Positions 63,794-64,000 of a stretch of 64,000 nt of DNA are shown here, in pieces. Source of the DNA: Dacryopinax spathularia (taxonomy: Eukaryota; Basidiomycota; Dacrymycetes; Dacrymycetales; Dacrymycetaceae). The notes below the pieces were generated by a model. That model searched no databases. It was not told where the DNA came from and saw only the letters and a program-made list of their open reading frames with translations. The stretch lies in NCBI GenBank assembly GCA_037974965.1, contig JBBPFI010000008.1, forward strand, positions 186,001-250,000. The letters run 5' to 3'. A program made the position numbers and the translations under genes. Each line of letters begins with the position of its first letter. The first letter of the stretch is position 1.

Positions 63794-64000
63794 ATGGTGT
63801 CGGTGATGACTACTCCGCTACCCTACGCGATCAACATGGAGATCTTCGACCCCTCCCGTTCCCATTCCCTCCCCAGGATCGATACTCCCGCCTACCCCGC
63901 TTGGCAGATAGGCGCTCAGGCGCCATCCCAGCCCGAACCCATTTCGGCGACGAGTACCACTTCCGGCCGGAGCTGGCTGACCGACGAAGCGTCCCTGTCA
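63794..64000 (+). CDS. partial gene at right edge, function unknown
   Basis: An ATG at 63794 opens a frame of 69 codons that is still open at the window end, so only the N-terminus is visible. It begins MVSVMTTPLPYAINMEIFDP and continues Pro/Ser-rich (HSLPRIDTPAYPAWQ) with a Ser/Thr patch. This composition is common for disordered N-terminal tails of fungal regulators. The upstream 200 bp contain no other good start. The call depends on sequence outside the window. Confidence 0.45.
   Translation, partial: MVSVMTTPLPYAINMEIFDPSRSHSLPRIDTPAYPAWQIGAQAPSQPEPISATSTTSGRSWLTDEASLS

Overview
This is nuclear DNA of a basidiomycete fungus, most likely Agaricomycotina. The reasons are about 85 short introns (mostly 42-60 nt, with gtacgt/gtgcgt-type donors and CTGAC/CTGAT-like branch sites), a STAND NTPase of the type expanded in mushroom-forming fungi, an LPxEIL F-box protein typical of those genomes, and a full set of fungal housekeeping genes. 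I do not name a species. No CRISPR array, prophage, complete transposon or retroelement was recognised. The supplied reading frames accept GTG/TTG/CTG starts, so I re-chose starts at ATG and joined exons by hand; all exon joins are predictions from reading frame and family similarity.

Layout. 0.2-0.9 kb: a U2 spliceosomal RNA gene (minus) and an intron-containing tRNA-Leu(CAA) (plus). 1-8 kb: RRP1 (rRNA processing), a divergently transcribed PEHE-like protein, and an NLR-type STAND NTPase. 8-16 kb: a zinc alcohol dehydrogenase, an RGG-rich protein with a mitochondrial-like N-terminus, a Q-rich unknown, and a MAU2/Scc4-like cohesin loader. 16-23 kb: a small unknown protein, the DEAH helicase Prp22/DHX8, and an F-box protein. 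23-30 kb: a THI20-type HMP kinase/TenA fusion, the SOD1 copper chaperone, and the ALG9 mannosyltransferase. 29-37 kb: a 21-exon M16 metalloprotease, a GNAT acetyltransferase and an MFS sugar transporter. 37-49 kb: a gene-poor stretch around one very long single-exon Rho-GEF and an ICL/PEP-mutase-family lyase. 49-63 kb: a Ser/Pro-rich unknown, the osmosensor SHO1, an NXT1/p15-like mRNA export factor, symportin SYO1, a tail-anchored thioredoxin and the palmitoyltransferase PFA4. A partial gene runs off the right edge.

The genes form no pathway cluster, although RNA metabolism is well represented (U2, Prp22, RRP1, SYO1, NXT1). The most unusual sequence signal is a motif around GCGCATATA that recurs inside introns of unrelated genes, including a 15-nt identity between a MAU2 intron and a PFA4 intron. 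Other points are two GC-AG introns, four GTTCGY donors clustered in one 11-kb stretch, a DH-only Rho-GEF, and an ambiguous 346-nt intron in PFA4. I found no evidence for a wholly new biological system here.
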